A stretch of 64,000 nt of DNA from the NCBI RefSeq assembly GCF_009910675.1, contig NZ_RSEJ01000011.1, positions 1 to 64,000 of the forward strand. Direction: 5' to 3'. Numbering within the stretch: position 1 is the stretch's first letter; every line of letters begins with the position of its first letter. This document shows, piece by piece, positions 43,969 to 53,561 of this stretch. A program made the translations under genes and the position numbers. The notes beneath the pieces were generated by a model. That model made no database searches and was not told the origin of the DNA. It saw only the letters and a program-made list of their open reading frames with translations. The stretch comes from Photobacterium alginatilyticum. Its GTDB lineage: Bacteria > Pseudomonadota > Gammaproteobacteria > Enterobacterales > Vibrionaceae.

Positions 43969-45873
43969 CTAGGACCTGAACTCAACATCCGTCTTCGGGA
44001 TGCAGCAGCATGCCAGTACCTTGCCGTCTTCCTTTTCTCCCGGCAGCAGCGCCGGTACGTCCGGTTGTTCGACCTCGCCAGATTCCAGCGTCACCTTGCA
44101 CGCCCCACAGAAGCCGGTACGGCAACTGTTGGCTATCGAAAGCCCGGCATCTTCTGCCTGCTCCAGTAGTGTACCCTGGTTATTGCCCCGGAACAGGTTT
44201 CCATCGACACTGATGGTCACGTCTTGTGCTGCCTGCTCTGTGTTTCCTCGAGCGGGGCCAAATGCTTCCTGATGGTAGTTGGTTTCGGCAACACCGGCTC
44301 TAAGCAGCAGCGCTTTTGCTTCGGACATGAAGGCATCCGGGCCGCAGACAAATACCTGGCGCTCAGTAATCGCCGGGATATATTTCAGGTGATTCTCTGT
44401 CAATCTGCCGCTCAGGCCATCCCAGTCGGCATCAGGTTGGCTGAGAACAAAGATCACTTTCAACTGCGGATATTTGGCGGCGAGATCGGCGAGTTCATCA
44501 CGGTAAGGAATATCAGCCTGGCACCGACACTGGTGATGGAAAATGACATCATGCACTTTGTCATGATCAGCAAGATAGCGCAGCATGGAGATCATGGGAG
44601 CAATTCCGCTGCCTGCCGAGAGCAGGAGCAGCTTGTCGGTATGCAGGCCGAGGTGGAAGGTTCCGTCTGGCTTCTCGGCAACCAGCGTATCGCCTATCTG
44701 CAAATTGTCATGGAGCCAGTTCGATACCCGGCCATTATCGATACGCTTGACCGAGATACCGTAACGGCCCGGTCGGGACGGGCTGGACGAGAGTGTGTAT
44801 CGACGAGCGACATATTCGCCGTTGATCTCGACCTGTAGCGGCAGGTGCTGACCGGGCTGATAGGCCGGTAGTGTTTGCTGCTTGGTGGGTTCGAGCCAGA
44901 ATGTGCAAAAATCACGGGCAATATCTTCACGTTCGACGCAGGTCAGTGTCAGGTTTAGGCTGCTGTTGTCGGGATATCGCTCCTTGGCTTTGGACTCCAG
45001 TATCTCGATAGTGTCTCCGGCCTTGATCACTCCTTCGTTCAGAGCTACCAGGTTCTGGCCGAAGTAGACATCACCTGTCGAATCTGAGCGGAAGGACGAT
45101 AGTGTTGCCAGCGGTTCCTTTAGTTCATTGAAGTGGCCGGTTTTGGGATCGACGGTGGTGAGAATACAACGGGCACATGGCTTCACCGATTCAAACTCGA
45201 CTTCGCCAATTCGAATGCGTTTCCAGCTGTCTTCGGCGAAGGCCTCGGTACCGCCAACAACCAGATTGGTACGGAACTGGTCCATGGTATGGTGCTGTGA
45301 ACTGCGGGTATTCAGGGCGTCGAGTGAGGCTTCGCTGATCACCAGTAGTGGATAGCCATCGGCAAAGCTGACATTTTGCTGGATCTTGGGACGTACCCGG
45401 TTTGACTGATCGCCGGTATAAAGTAAACGGACCTGCTCACCTGTGATCTGGCTGAACCAGGCATCGGCTTTTGACAGGGTAGTATAGGCACTGAAACTAT
45501 CATTCCATACTTGTGCATTGGCCTCGTTCATTGTGAAATCGGCGTATTTCAGCACCAATGGCAACATGTTAGGAAAGCTCAGTGTCAGTCCGTGTGGCTG
45601 CAGTGTAGCGGTTACCTTTACCAGTTCGGGGTACTTGCGGGCAGTGAGCATACTGCCGTCTATTTTGGCCACCATGAAACGCCGATCAAAGCAGAGTCCC
45701 TGCTTTTCTACCCAGGCCTGAGACTGGCTTAACCCTCCGATGGATTTAACGGGAAAGACATTGATTTGGGTAAGAACGGGGTGTTGAGGGTTAGTTGTTT
45801 GTTGCGAGTGAACCGGGGACCCGGCAGAGGTTGACTTGCTCACGGCGACTGTCCTTGATTTGTTATTTTTCAT
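43969..45873 (-). CDS. MOSC-ferredoxin reductase-2Fe2S fusion protein
   Basis: A 634-residue three-part redox protein. (1) An N-terminal MOSC module with its beta-barrel domain (about 32-285): INVFPVKSIGGLSQ, the phrase FRTNLVVGG and Cys in VKPCARCILTTVDP, as in YcbX-like proteins that handle molybdenum cofactor substrates. (2) A flavin reductase (about 300-530): FAD site RRYTLSSSP, NAD site GSGIAPMISMLRYL. (3) A plant-type ferredoxin end with NSCRTGFCGACK and a final Cys in VLACCC. Related proteins are annotated as hybrid-cluster-protein reductases or N-hydroxylated-base reductases. Here both jobs are in one chain, so electrons can pass from NAD(P)H to the MOSC module directly (inference). 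Confidence 0.85.
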   Translation of the reverse strand: MKNNKSRTVAVSKSTSAGSPVHSQQTTNPQHPVLTQINVFPVKSIGGLSQSQAWVEKQGLCFDRRFMVAKIDGSMLTARKYPELVKVTATLQPHGLTLSFPNMLPLVLKYADFTMNEANAQVWNDSFSAYTTLSKADAWFSQITGEQVRLLYTGDQSNRVRPKIQQNVSFADGYPLLVISEASLDALNTRSSQHHTMDQFRTNLVVGGTEAFAEDSWKRIRIGEVEFESVKPCARCILTTVDPKTGHFNELKEPLATLSSFRSDSTGDVYFGQNLVALNEGVIKAGDTIEILESKAKERYPDNSSLNLTLTCVEREDIARDFCTFWLEPTKQQTLPAYQPGQHLPLQVEINGEYVARRYTLSSSPSRPGRYGISVKRIDNGRVSNWLHDNLQIGDTLVAEKPDGTFHLGLHTDKLLLLSAGSGIAPMISMLRYLADHDKVHDVIFHHQCRCQADIPYRDELADLAAKYPQLKVIFVLSQPDADWDGLSGRLTENHLKYIPAITERQVFVCGPDAFMSEAKALLLRAGVAETNYHQEAFGPARGNTEQAAQDVTISVDGNLFRGNNQGTLLEQAEDAGLSIANSCRTGFCGACKVTLESGEVEQPDVPALLPGEKEDGKVLACCCIPKTDVEFRS

Positions 45874-45938
45874 ATGCTTCGGGTTGTATTTTACCAGAGC
45901 CGAAAAAAGAAAATGAGAACAGAGAGCGATCTGGGCAG

Positions 45939-45970
45939 AAAAAAGCGCCTCGGGAGAACCGGAGGCGCTT
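45939..45970 (-). terminator. Terminator of the afuABC operon
   Basis: On the minus strand, AAGCGCCTC (45970-45962) and GAGGCGCTT (45951-45943) form a stem followed by a run of Ts, 41 bases after the afuC stop. Confidence 0.85.
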
Positions 45971-46010
45971 TGATGTTTCTTATGTTGATCAGCGAAGGCT
46001 GATAATAAGG

Positions 46011-47066
46011 CTAGCTATTGTTTGCCAGCAGGAACAGGTTGCTCGGGTTAATTGTCAGATAGGCATGATCCGACAGGTTGGCATCGAACTGAGAGGAGTT
46101 GAGCTGCAGCAGTAGTTCCTGATCATGCCAGCGTACCGAGACTTCATACATGGATCCCATGTACACCACGCTTTCAACAATGCACTGCTGGCATGGTTCG
46201 CCTTCATGAGCCAGTAAAATAGCTTCCGGGCGAACACCAATCTTGTAGCTACCCGGTGCCTTGCCGTCGACAACATCTGGATCTGCCGGGACTTTGTAGC
46301 CGTTGATATCAATATGCTGGCCGTCATAGCTTCCCGAGAAGATGTTGGCATCACCCATGAAGTTCGCCATAAACATAGAAGCCGGAGACTTGTACAGTTC
46401 ATCAGGGGAGCCCTGCTGCATGATGTCGCCGTCTTTCATAACGATAACCGTATCGGAGACCGCAAAGGCCTCGGTTTGGTCGTGGGTAACGTAAAGCGAG
46501 GTGATGTTGAATCTTTGCTGCAGTTCGCGGATCGTTTCCCGCATGTTACGACGCAGGTTGGCATCGAGATTACTTAACGGTTCATCAAATAGTAGCACCT
46601 TGGGTTTGAGAACAAGGGCACGAGCCAGGGCAACACGCTGTTGCTGGCCGCCGGAGATCTGGTCAACAAAACGATCGCCAAACCCTTCCAGATCGACCAG
46701 CTTCAGGGCCTCATCAACTCGCTGCTTGATCTCGGCAGCGGGTAGCTTGAGCATTTTCAGGCCGTAGCCGACATTGTCATGCAGCGACATGTGCGGGAAC
46801 AGTGCATAGGACTGGAACACCATACAGATATCACGCTGTTGGATTGAGGTGTTGGTGACATCCTCGCCGTCGATATAAATCTGGCCGCTGGTCGGTTTTT
46901 CTAAACCAGCCACCAGGCGAAGTACCGTGGTCTTGCCGCAACCGGAAGGGCCGAGCAGGGTAACCAGGCTGCCTTTTTTGATTTCAAGATCAAGGTTGCC
47001 AATTACCGTGTTGTCGCCAAAGCGCTTGCAGACATTTTTAAGTACTACAAAGTTGTCATTTGCCAT
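46011..47066 (-). CDS. afuC: AfuC-like ABC transporter ATPase
   Basis: The 351-residue ATP-binding subunit of the importer. Walker [10 protein letters not shown] (about 38-46), the Q-loop, signature [14 protein letters not shown], Walker B VLLFDEP, the H-loop [10 protein letters not shown], then a C-terminal TOBE-like regulatory domain (about 240-351). It is last in the afuABC operon, 18 bases after the permease gene. Sequence alone would also fit FbpC, PotA or phosphonate systems; the assignment rests on the neighbours. Confidence 0.82.
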   Translation of the reverse strand: MANDNFVVLKNVCKRFGDNTVIGNLDLEIKKGSLVTLLGPSGCGKTTVLRLVAGLEKPTSGQIYIDGEDVTNTSIQQRDICMVFQSYALFPHMSLHDNVGYGLKMLKLPAAEIKQRVDEALKLVDLEGFGDRFVDQISGGQQQRVALARALVLKPKVLLFDEPLSNLDANLRRNMRETIRELQQRFNITSLYVTHDQTEAFAVSDTVIVMKDGDIMQQGSPDELYKSPASMFMANFMGDANIFSGSYDGQHIDINGYKVPADPDVVDGKAPGSYKIGVRPEAILLAHEGEPCQQCIVESVVYMGSMYEVSVRWHDQELLLQLNSSQFDANLSDHAYLTINPSNLFLLANNS

Positions 47067-47084
47067 GGGAAGTGTCTCCAGTTG

Positions 47085-49181
47085 TTATTCTTGGTTGTTG
47101 GCTCTTGAGCGCGAAACACGGGCTTCGCCGACAAGGAAATCAAAAGTTAGGATGATGCCGAGCATCACGAAAATCAGAATCGAACCATAGGCGATGGCAA
47201 TACCGTATTCGCCGTCTTCGACTCGGTTAAGGATGTACGAGGTCGCAACGCGGGTTTCCGGCGTGACCAGGAAGATAATCGCACTGACTGTTGTCATGGC
47301 ACGGACGAAGCTGTAAATCAGCGTCGACAGGATGGCCGGGCGCAGTAGCGGGATCAGGATATGGGTGATAGTCTTGAACGAGTTGGCACGCAGGCTGAGC
47401 GAGGCTTCGTCGAGCGACTTGTCCAGCTGTCCCAACCCGGCAACCCCGGCACGAATACCCACAGGAACGTTACGCATTACCATAGAGATCACCACGATAG
47501 CTGCGGTACCTGTCAGGTAAACCGGTGCATCGTTGAATGCCAGGATGTAGGAGACACCGGCAACGGTACCCGGTACGGCGAAACATAGCATAGTGGCAAA
47601 CTCGATGACCTTTTTGCCGTGGAACTGCTGGCGTACCACGATGTAGGCAATTAGCAGACCGAACAATGCTGTGATAGGGGCTGCAATACCGGCGTAGGTC
47701 ATGGTTGTGATAAGCGATGGCCATGCACCTTCACTCATGCCCATACCGAACAGGTTGATGTAGTTGTCTAGTGTCAGGCTATAGTCCACACCCCAGTTAA
47801 CCGTGAAGCTACCGTAAACAATGCTGCCGTACAGCAACACATTGAATGCCATCCAGAAATATAGAGTACCGGTGACACCGTGTTTCAGTGATGTCGGCAG
47901 TGGCTGAACATCGCCGCGATAGGATTTACCGGAAATGGTGACGTAGGAGCGCTTGCCGATCCAGACATACTGGATCACGAAGATAGCCAGTGAGAACAAT
48001 AGCAGTACTGCGCCCAGGGTACTGGCTGAAGCGTAGTCAAGCTGAGCACCGGCGATGTAGAAGTAGATCTGGGTGGCCAGCACATCAAAGCTGCCGCCGA
48101 GCACCAGCGGGTTACTGAAGTCGGCCAGTGACTGGACGAAGATAATCAGGAAAGAGTTGGCCAGTGCCGGTTTTAGCAGCGGCATGACGATTTTGAAGAA
48201 GGTCTGGTAGCGGTTGGCACGCAGGGTATAGGATGCTTCTTCCAGTGATGGGTGCAGTGATTTCATCGCCCCGTCGAGGATCATAAATGACATCGGTGCG
48301 AAAGCCAGTACCTGTGCCATCCAGATACCGGTAAAACCGTACAGCCAGTTGGTCTGCTGCAGACCAAACCAGTCGACCATCAGCTCGGTGATATAACCCG
48401 AGCGGCCCAGCATAAGGGTAACACCCAGGCCGACAACAAACGGCGGGGTAACGATTGGCAGGATAGAGAAAATACGGGCAATGAAAGCCGAACGTTTGGC
48501 GATCCGGGTAGTATAAATCGCAAAGATCAGGCCGAAGAAAGTGGCGGTGATCCCGACGGAGGTACCAAGTGTGATTGAGTTGAGGATGATCTGGATGATC
48601 TGCGAGCGGGACAGAATATCGATGAACTGCCACATCACGAAGTTGCCCATGTCGTCTTTGAACATAGGAACAAAAATGGCAACGCTCGGATAGATAATAA
48701 AGACGGAGATCAGCGATACAATGCTGACAAGTGCACCGATGACGAAGACATCACCGCCCAGGTATTCCAATCGCGCGAGTGCCAGCGTGAGCACGCAGCC
48801 AAGCGAAATAAACAGGATAATTGTGGCATAGCCGAGCCCCTGCTCTGTGTACCAGGATGTGATCAGGGTAAACAGCATACAGAAGCTGGTGTAGCCGATG
48901 TCGAAGTGATGGCGTTTTTTGGCATACTTGTTCTGCGCCTTGAACGGGCGGATCAATAGCGCTAACGGCAGGGCGAACCACAGCCATGAAATGTTCATGC
49001 TGCTCCAGCCCATAGCATCTTTGAACTCCTGCGAGGTAGATTCAAAAATCCCGTAATCCAGGGCGAAGGATGGCAGTAACACGAAAGCCCCGACTAGCGC
49101 GATTATCCAGAAAAAGACCGGATCACGCTGTTCTGAACTTTGGAGCTGTCTTGACGGGATGTCAGCTGCTAAGTCATTCAT
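47085..49181 (-). CDS. afuB: AfuB-like fused double permease
   Basis: A 698-residue inner-membrane protein that holds both permease halves of an ABC importer, with about 14-16 hydrophobic segments. Each half has an EAA loop: EASYTLRANRYQTFFKIVMP (first half, about 300) and EASLSLRANSFKTITHILIP (second half, about 615). The first half also has extra N-terminal helices. Fused permeases of this length are typical of FbpB/AfuB systems. It lies between the binding protein and the ATPase genes. Confidence 0.83.
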   Translation of the reverse strand: MNDLAADIPSRQLQSSEQRDPVFFWIIALVGAFVLLPSFALDYGIFESTSQEFKDAMGWSSMNISWLWFALPLALLIRPFKAQNKYAKKRHHFDIGYTSFCMLFTLITSWYTEQGLGYATIILFISLGCVLTLALARLEYLGGDVFVIGALVSIVSLISVFIIYPSVAIFVPMFKDDMGNFVMWQFIDILSRSQIIQIILNSITLGTSVGITATFFGLIFAIYTTRIAKRSAFIARIFSILPIVTPPFVVGLGVTLMLGRSGYITELMVDWFGLQQTNWLYGFTGIWMAQVLAFAPMSFMILDGAMKSLHPSLEEASYTLRANRYQTFFKIVMPLLKPALANSFLIIFVQSLADFSNPLVLGGSFDVLATQIYFYIAGAQLDYASASTLGAVLLLFSLAIFVIQYVWIGKRSYVTISGKSYRGDVQPLPTSLKHGVTGTLYFWMAFNVLLYGSIVYGSFTVNWGVDYSLTLDNYINLFGMGMSEGAWPSLITTMTYAGIAAPITALFGLLIAYIVVRQQFHGKKVIEFATMLCFAVPGTVAGVSYILAFNDAPVYLTGTAAIVVISMVMRNVPVGIRAGVAGLGQLDKSLDEASLSLRANSFKTITHILIPLLRPAILSTLIYSFVRAMTTVSAIIFLVTPETRVATSYILNRVEDGEYGIAIAYGSILIFVMLGIILTFDFLVGEARVSRSRANNQE

Positions 49182-49341
49182 TGTTCAGTACCAATTTAGT
49201 TGTTTGATTTTTTGTTGTCGCTGTTTCTGTTGCGGTTTATCGCATATCAAAGTTGCAGTGCTTGCCGTAATAGAAGTCGTTTTTTGCTGATTGCAGGGTG
49301 CACGAAGCCCCAAGAAACCATCTTGTTTTTTTTGCTTGGTA

Positions 49342-49371
49342 GAAAATGAGCAGCAGGAATTTGCTGCTCAT
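49342..49371 (-). terminator. Intercistronic hairpin between afuA and afuB
   Basis: ATGAGCAGCA and TGCTGCTCAT make a perfect 10-bp stem, 22 bases after the afuA stop, followed on the minus strand by TTTTC. It is placed to cut down read-through or to protect the afuA mRNA 3' end, so that the binding protein is made in excess over the membrane subunits. Confidence 0.65.
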
Positions 49372-49393
49372 GACTAAGGTGGGGGCGGAGTGC

Positions 49394-50428
49394 TTATTCG
49401 CCCATCTTAACGACGTTCACCCACTTGTTGATCAGACGCTTACGCTCATTTGAAGAACCATAGGTTTCCATGTCGTAGTTGATCAGAGAAAGCTTCTTCG
49501 GATCCAGTGCGTTTGGCGACTGCTCTGCCTGGGTGTTGGTCAAGATCTGGAATGACTTACCTTTCTGCCATGCTAGCTGCTGGCCTTCTTTAGACAGTAC
49601 CCAGTCAACGAATAGCTTGGCGTTGTCCATGTTACGTGCACCCTTGATGATGCTGACACCACCAATTTCGTAGCCTGTACCTTCACATGGCGAGATTAGC
49701 TCAAGGGGCGCGCCTTTGGACTGCTCCAATGAGTAATCGTGCAGGAAGCCGATACCAATCGCGATCTCGCCGCGTGCGGAGTTGCGTGATGGTGTTACAC
49801 CGGATTTGGTGTACTGGGAAATGTTCTTATCAAGCTTCTTGAAGTAGTCGAACGCTTTGTCTTCGTCCCATAGCTGGATGAAGGTCGCCAGTGCGGTGTA
49901 GGCGGTGCCTGAGCTTTGCGGATCGGCAATCTGAATTTCTTCTTTGTATTCAGGCTTGGTCAGATCGTTCCAGCAGCGCGGAATTTCCAGGCCTTTCTCG
50001 GCAAGACGCTCTGTGTTGACACCGAAACCCAAAATACCCATGTAGACAGCAGAGGAGTAGTTGCCTTTACGCTTGGCAGGATCGCGGAAGTCCGCCATGA
50101 TGTTTTCTAGCTGAGGTGATTTATAGGCCTGAAGCAGGTCCATTTCACCCGCCTGAGACTGCGGGTCAAGTGTACCGCCGTACCAGACATCGGCACGCGG
50201 GTTTTTCTTCTCGGCTTCAATCTTAGCCAGGGTACTGCCCGAGCCGTTACGCACGAATGAAGTTTTTACGTCGTATTTTTCAGAAAAAGCTTTGGTTTCC
50301 GCTTCGCACATTGCGTTGGTAGCGCTGCAATAAACCACTAGGCGGCCATCTGCCATGGCTTGGGGAGCAGCCATTGCCGAACCAAGGATGCAGGCAGCAA
50401 GCAAGCTGCGTTTAGTATTTGCTTTCAT
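49394..50428 (-). CDS. afuA: AfuA-like periplasmic sugar-phosphate-binding protein
   Basis: A 344-residue ABC solute-binding protein with a Sec signal peptide (cleavage near residue 26, after AMA). Its fold belongs with ferric-ion-binding FbpA, and a blind annotation would say iron. The iron ligands of FbpA (paired Tyr near the C-terminal third) are not seen. Instead GFLHDYS gives His230 and Asp231, and CEGTGYEIGG gives Glu254. Subtracting a signal of about 25 residues places these at 205, 206 and 229, which I recall as the glucose-6-phosphate-binding residues of Actinobacillus AfuA. With uhpABC upstream, sugar-phosphate binding is favoured over iron. Confidence 0.8.
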   Translation of the reverse strand: MKANTKRSLLAACILGSAMAAPQAMADGRLVVYCSATNAMCEAETKAFSEKYDVKTSFVRNGSGSTLAKIEAEKKNPRADVWYGGTLDPQSQAGEMDLLQAYKSPQLENIMADFRDPAKRKGNYSSAVYMGILGFGVNTERLAEKGLEIPRCWNDLTKPEYKEEIQIADPQSSGTAYTALATFIQLWDEDKAFDYFKKLDKNISQYTKSGVTPSRNSARGEIAIGIGFLHDYSLEQSKGAPLELISPCEGTGYEIGGVSIIKGARNMDNAKLFVDWVLSKEGQQLAWQKGKSFQILTNTQAEQSPNALDPKKLSLINYDMETYGSSNERKRLINKWVNVVKMGE

Positions 50429-50493
50429 TATTGTTTCCTCTGCTTTTGTTATAGTCTCAATGCCAGAGATCGTGGGTAGGATGCATTGAGCTG

Positions 50494-50515
50494 TTTACCG
50501 CAACCCTGCGGTAAA
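50494..50515. promoter_or_regulatory. Perfect inverted repeat upstream of afuA
   Basis: TTTACCGCA (50494-50502) and TGCGGTAAA (50507-50515) with ACCC between lie 66 bases before the afuA start and 50 bases after uhpC. There is no U-run on the minus strand, so an operator is more likely than a terminator. UhpA is the obvious candidate to bind here. Confidence 0.45.
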
Positions 50516-50564
50516 TTTGTATTCGTCAGCAGATCTGCAATAACAAAAGGGGAGAGCCCGAATG

Positions 50565-51893
50565 CTAGTTTGTTGTTGCTGCAGAGCGCTGTTGTGCTTT
50601 GACAAAAGGCAAGATCAGCAGGCCGATAGAAGCCGCGGCCAGGGTAATCACGCTGAAGAAGCCTTCCCAGCTAAATTGTTCAATAATCAGTGATACCGGG
50701 TAACTGGCCAATGCCGCTCCCAGGTAGCCAAACAGGCCGACAAATCCGGTTGCCGTACCCGCCACATCTTTGTGCGAGCATTCGGCGGCCGCCATGCCGA
50801 TCATCATCTGCGGGCCAAAGACAAAAAAGCCGATGGCAAAGAAGCAGCCTGATAACACGGCAAAGCTGTCCATCGGGGTCAGCCACAGTGCGGCGACGGA
50901 AATAAAAATCCCCAGCGCAAAAATCAGGTTCATCGGAGCCCGGTTGCCGTGGAAGAAACGGTCAGAGCCCCAGCCGCCGAACAGCGAACCCAGAAAGCCG
51001 CCGACTTCAAACATCGATACCGCGGTATTGGCCGTCAGCAGGTCAAAGCCGTGCCGTTCGGTCAGATACAGGTTGCCCCAGTCGTTGACGGCTATCCTTA
51101 CCACATACACCAGCAGGTAGGAGCTACACAGCAACCAGATATACTTGTTGCCAATCACATAGGTGGTCAGGATCTGTCGAAATGACAGCCCTTGCCCTTC
51201 ACGCTCCTGCTGAAGCTCCAACTCGTCGTTGCGCCATTGTCCTACTGTCGGCAAGCCCATGGTGGTTGGTTTGTCACGCATGTTAAAACACAGCATCAGG
51301 CCAACGACAATCCCGATAGTACCGGGAATAATGAAGCCGTAGCGCCACCCCCAGGCCACACTGGCAAAGCCGATAAGCAGCGGTACCATCGCGCCACCCA
51401 GATTGTGGCAGGTATTCCAGATTGACCACCAGAAACCACGTTCGGAGCGTGAATACCAAGTGGTAAGCAGCTTGGCACATGGCGGCCAGCCCCAGCCCTG
51501 AAAGAAGGCATTGCATGTCCACAATACGGCGAACGTGATCAGGGATGAGCTCAATCCGAAACAAATATTGATGATGCCTGTTGCTATCAAGCCCAATCCC
51601 ATGAAGTAGCTTGGGTTGGACTGATCACTCACCATGCCGGATACAAACTTCGAGATCCCGTAGGTGATATAGAATAGGGTGCCGAGAAAGCCGATATCTG
51701 AATGCGTCAGGCCTAAATCTGCCAGCATTGCCGGCATGGCGAAGTTCAGACTTTTTCGGGTGAAATAAAAAACGCCGTAGCCGATATACATCGAAAACAT
51801 CAAATGCAAGCGCCAGTGTTTGTAGGTGGCGTTAATTTGCTGCTTGTCCGATATAGTCTGCGCTGGCTGTTCTGATGTAAGAAAACCCATCAT
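50565..51893 (-). CDS. uhpC: UhpC-like sugar-phosphate sensor/transporter
   Basis: A 442-residue MFS protein of the organophosphate:phosphate antiporter family with twelve helices. It closely follows UhpC: YFTRKSLNFAMPAML, TLFYITYGISKFVSGMVSDQ, NAFFQGWGWPPCAKLLTTWY, INDWGNLYLTE-like VNDWGNLYLTE, and FVFGPQMMIGMAAAECSHKD. UhpC is a receptor for external glucose-6-phosphate which signals to UhpB. The gene is in line with uhpB and uhpA. No UhpT is in the window, so either the protein is sensor only or it also transports. Confidence 0.88.
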   Translation of the reverse strand: MMGFLTSEQPAQTISDKQQINATYKHWRLHLMFSMYIGYGVFYFTRKSLNFAMPAMLADLGLTHSDIGFLGTLFYITYGISKFVSGMVSDQSNPSYFMGLGLIATGIINICFGLSSSLITFAVLWTCNAFFQGWGWPPCAKLLTTWYSRSERGFWWSIWNTCHNLGGAMVPLLIGFASVAWGWRYGFIIPGTIGIVVGLMLCFNMRDKPTTMGLPTVGQWRNDELELQQEREGQGLSFRQILTTYVIGNKYIWLLCSSYLLVYVVRIAVNDWGNLYLTERHGFDLLTANTAVSMFEVGGFLGSLFGGWGSDRFFHGNRAPMNLIFALGIFISVAALWLTPMDSFAVLSGCFFAIGFFVFGPQMMIGMAAAECSHKDVAGTATGFVGLFGYLGAALASYPVSLIIEQFSWEGFFSVITLAAASIGLLILPFVKAQQRSAATTN

Positions 51894-51983
51894 GGCGGCG
51901 CTATCTCCCTATTGCTGAATCGATAGTACGTAAACGATTACGGAAATGGATGAGACAGGTTTTTAAATGCCTAGGAAAATTTC

Positions 51984-53561
51984 CTAGTTTGTCTCGATTG
52001 TTGGCATTTTTGTGGGCAAGTTAACAATAAATCGCGTACCGGGACCGGACTGGATAGAGAGGCTCCCCCCCAATGCGCTGACCCGTTCCTCGATTCCCTT
52101 TAGCCCTTGCCCCTTGGTGCGCCAGTTGTCTGGCAGCCCGCAGCCGTTGTCACGAAGCTCCAGACTAAACATGGTCCCCGGCATCAAACTGAGATGCACC
52201 TCAGTGGCTTGCGAGTGCTTGCTTACATTGTTGAGGAGTTCTTGCACAATGCGGTAGAGGGTGACGGCGGTAATATCGTCCAGCTTATGGTTGGCGATAC
52301 CGATATTGAACTGAAAGTCGATATTGCGCTCGGCAAATTTCATTTCGTGGGCCAGTTGACGCAGGGCGTTTTCCAGCCCGAGCTCATCGAGGATCTGCGG
52401 GCGAAGCTGAGTTAGCAGTTGCCGGGTCGAGCCATGGATGCGCATTGACAAGGAATGGATGGCGTCGGCAATGTTCTTGGTGTTTTCGTCTTGTGAGGTT
52501 CGGTTGGCAAGCATGGCCTGGATCTGGATGGCCGTGATGTTCTGGCCGATTTCGTCGTGGAGCTCCCTGGCAACGGATTTGCGGATGTCTTCTTCGACCT
52601 GAACCAGCTGCCTGGCAAGATGTTGCTTGTTATCCAGTTCCCGCGCCAGTTCCAGGTTGACCTGCTGTAGTCGCTGGGCTAGCAGGTATTGGCGGCTGAT
52701 AGCGATACCGAGTCCGAGCCCGACCAGTGCCTGGGTCGTGATAAAGACTTTCAGCTCCTGATCGCTGGAGAAAGAGCCGGAGATCTGCCGCGCTGTGGTT
52801 AGCAAGATACTGTTCATTACCGAAGCCAGTACCCCGCCCTGCCAGCCATAGCGGTAGGCCATAAATATATTGGGCAAGAGCATGACCAGCAGAACCAGTG
52901 GTTCCATCTGATCGATGAAGGTGAGTTCGGCGAATAGGCCGATAGAGAAAAACACAATCGTCCACAACAGGGCAGAGGGCCTGATGGTGATTTCCTGATG
53001 GATCAGAGTCGGACTCAACGGTTCCCAGACTTTGTTGAGATAGTCATAGAGCAGGTAGAAAAACGGAGCCAGCAGGATCCCGCCGGTAATCGCGCTAATG
53101 GTGCCTGAGAAGGCGTAACCGGCAGGGAAGGCCAGAGGTTTGCTGAGCAGCAGTATCATCAGGCCAATTGCCAACCCGTGCACCAGTACCAGCGCAACCA
53201 ATGCCAGCAGCCGTTGCCAGTAGGTGGTCAGCTGTTGCCAGAACGAAATAAAGGGAAAGGCGAGGAAATAGCTGACGAATGGACTGAGCAGCAAGAGCCA
53301 GTCATGGGGATCACTATCGAGCATCGACAGCAGCCAGCCGCTGATAGCCAGCTCGCTGACAAGATAGAGGGACCAGAAACGGCGGGGCGTCAGTACCAGT
53401 ACTGCCAGCTTGAGCCCGACAGGAAGAAAGAGCCCGGCCAGGAAAAGGTCGGGTGATAAATAGCTGCTGATACTCCAGAGGCAGAACCAGCTGATCGTAA
53501 ATATCACAAAGCTGAAGGCAAAGGAGAAATATTTGCCAAGAGTCTGGCTTTTTTCTTTCAT
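51984..53561 (-). CDS. uhpB: UhpB-like MASE1 sensor histidine kinase
   Basis: A 525-residue kinase with about eight to ten membrane helices in a MASE1 domain (about 1-295), a cytoplasmic helix, the HisKA_3 phospho-acceptor region VARELHDEIGQNITAIQIQA (His near 341), and a HATPase domain with QELLNNVSKHSQATEVHLSL (N box), LRDNGCGLP and GLKGIEERVSALGG (G boxes). It starts one base inside the end of uhpA, so the pair is coupled. With UhpC it should phosphorylate UhpA in response to external sugar phosphate. Confidence 0.9.
   Translation of the reverse strand: MKEKSQTLGKYFSFAFSFVIFTISWFCLWSISSYLSPDLFLAGLFLPVGLKLAVLVLTPRRFWSLYLVSELAISGWLLSMLDSDPHDWLLLLSPFVSYFLAFPFISFWQQLTTYWQRLLALVALVLVHGLAIGLMILLLSKPLAFPAGYAFSGTISAITGGILLAPFFYLLYDYLNKVWEPLSPTLIHQEITIRPSALLWTIVFFSIGLFAELTFIDQMEPLVLLVMLLPNIFMAYRYGWQGGVLASVMNSILLTTARQISGSFSSDQELKVFITTQALVGLGLGIAISRQYLLAQRLQQVNLELARELDNKQHLARQLVQVEEDIRKSVARELHDEIGQNITAIQIQAMLANRTSQDENTKNIADAIHSLSMRIHGSTRQLLTQLRPQILDELGLENALRQLAHEMKFAERNIDFQFNIGIANHKLDDITAVTLYRIVQELLNNVSKHSQATEVHLSLMPGTMFSLELRDNGCGLPDNWRTKGQGLKGIEERVSALGGSLSIQSGPGTRFIVNLPTKMPTIETN

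Noticed and set aside
46011-50428. Ferric iron or 2-aminoethylphosphonate ABC transporter
   Set aside because: Family resemblance allows it, but the pocket residues of the binding protein and the adjacent uhpABC genes favour sugar phosphates. It remains the main alternative.
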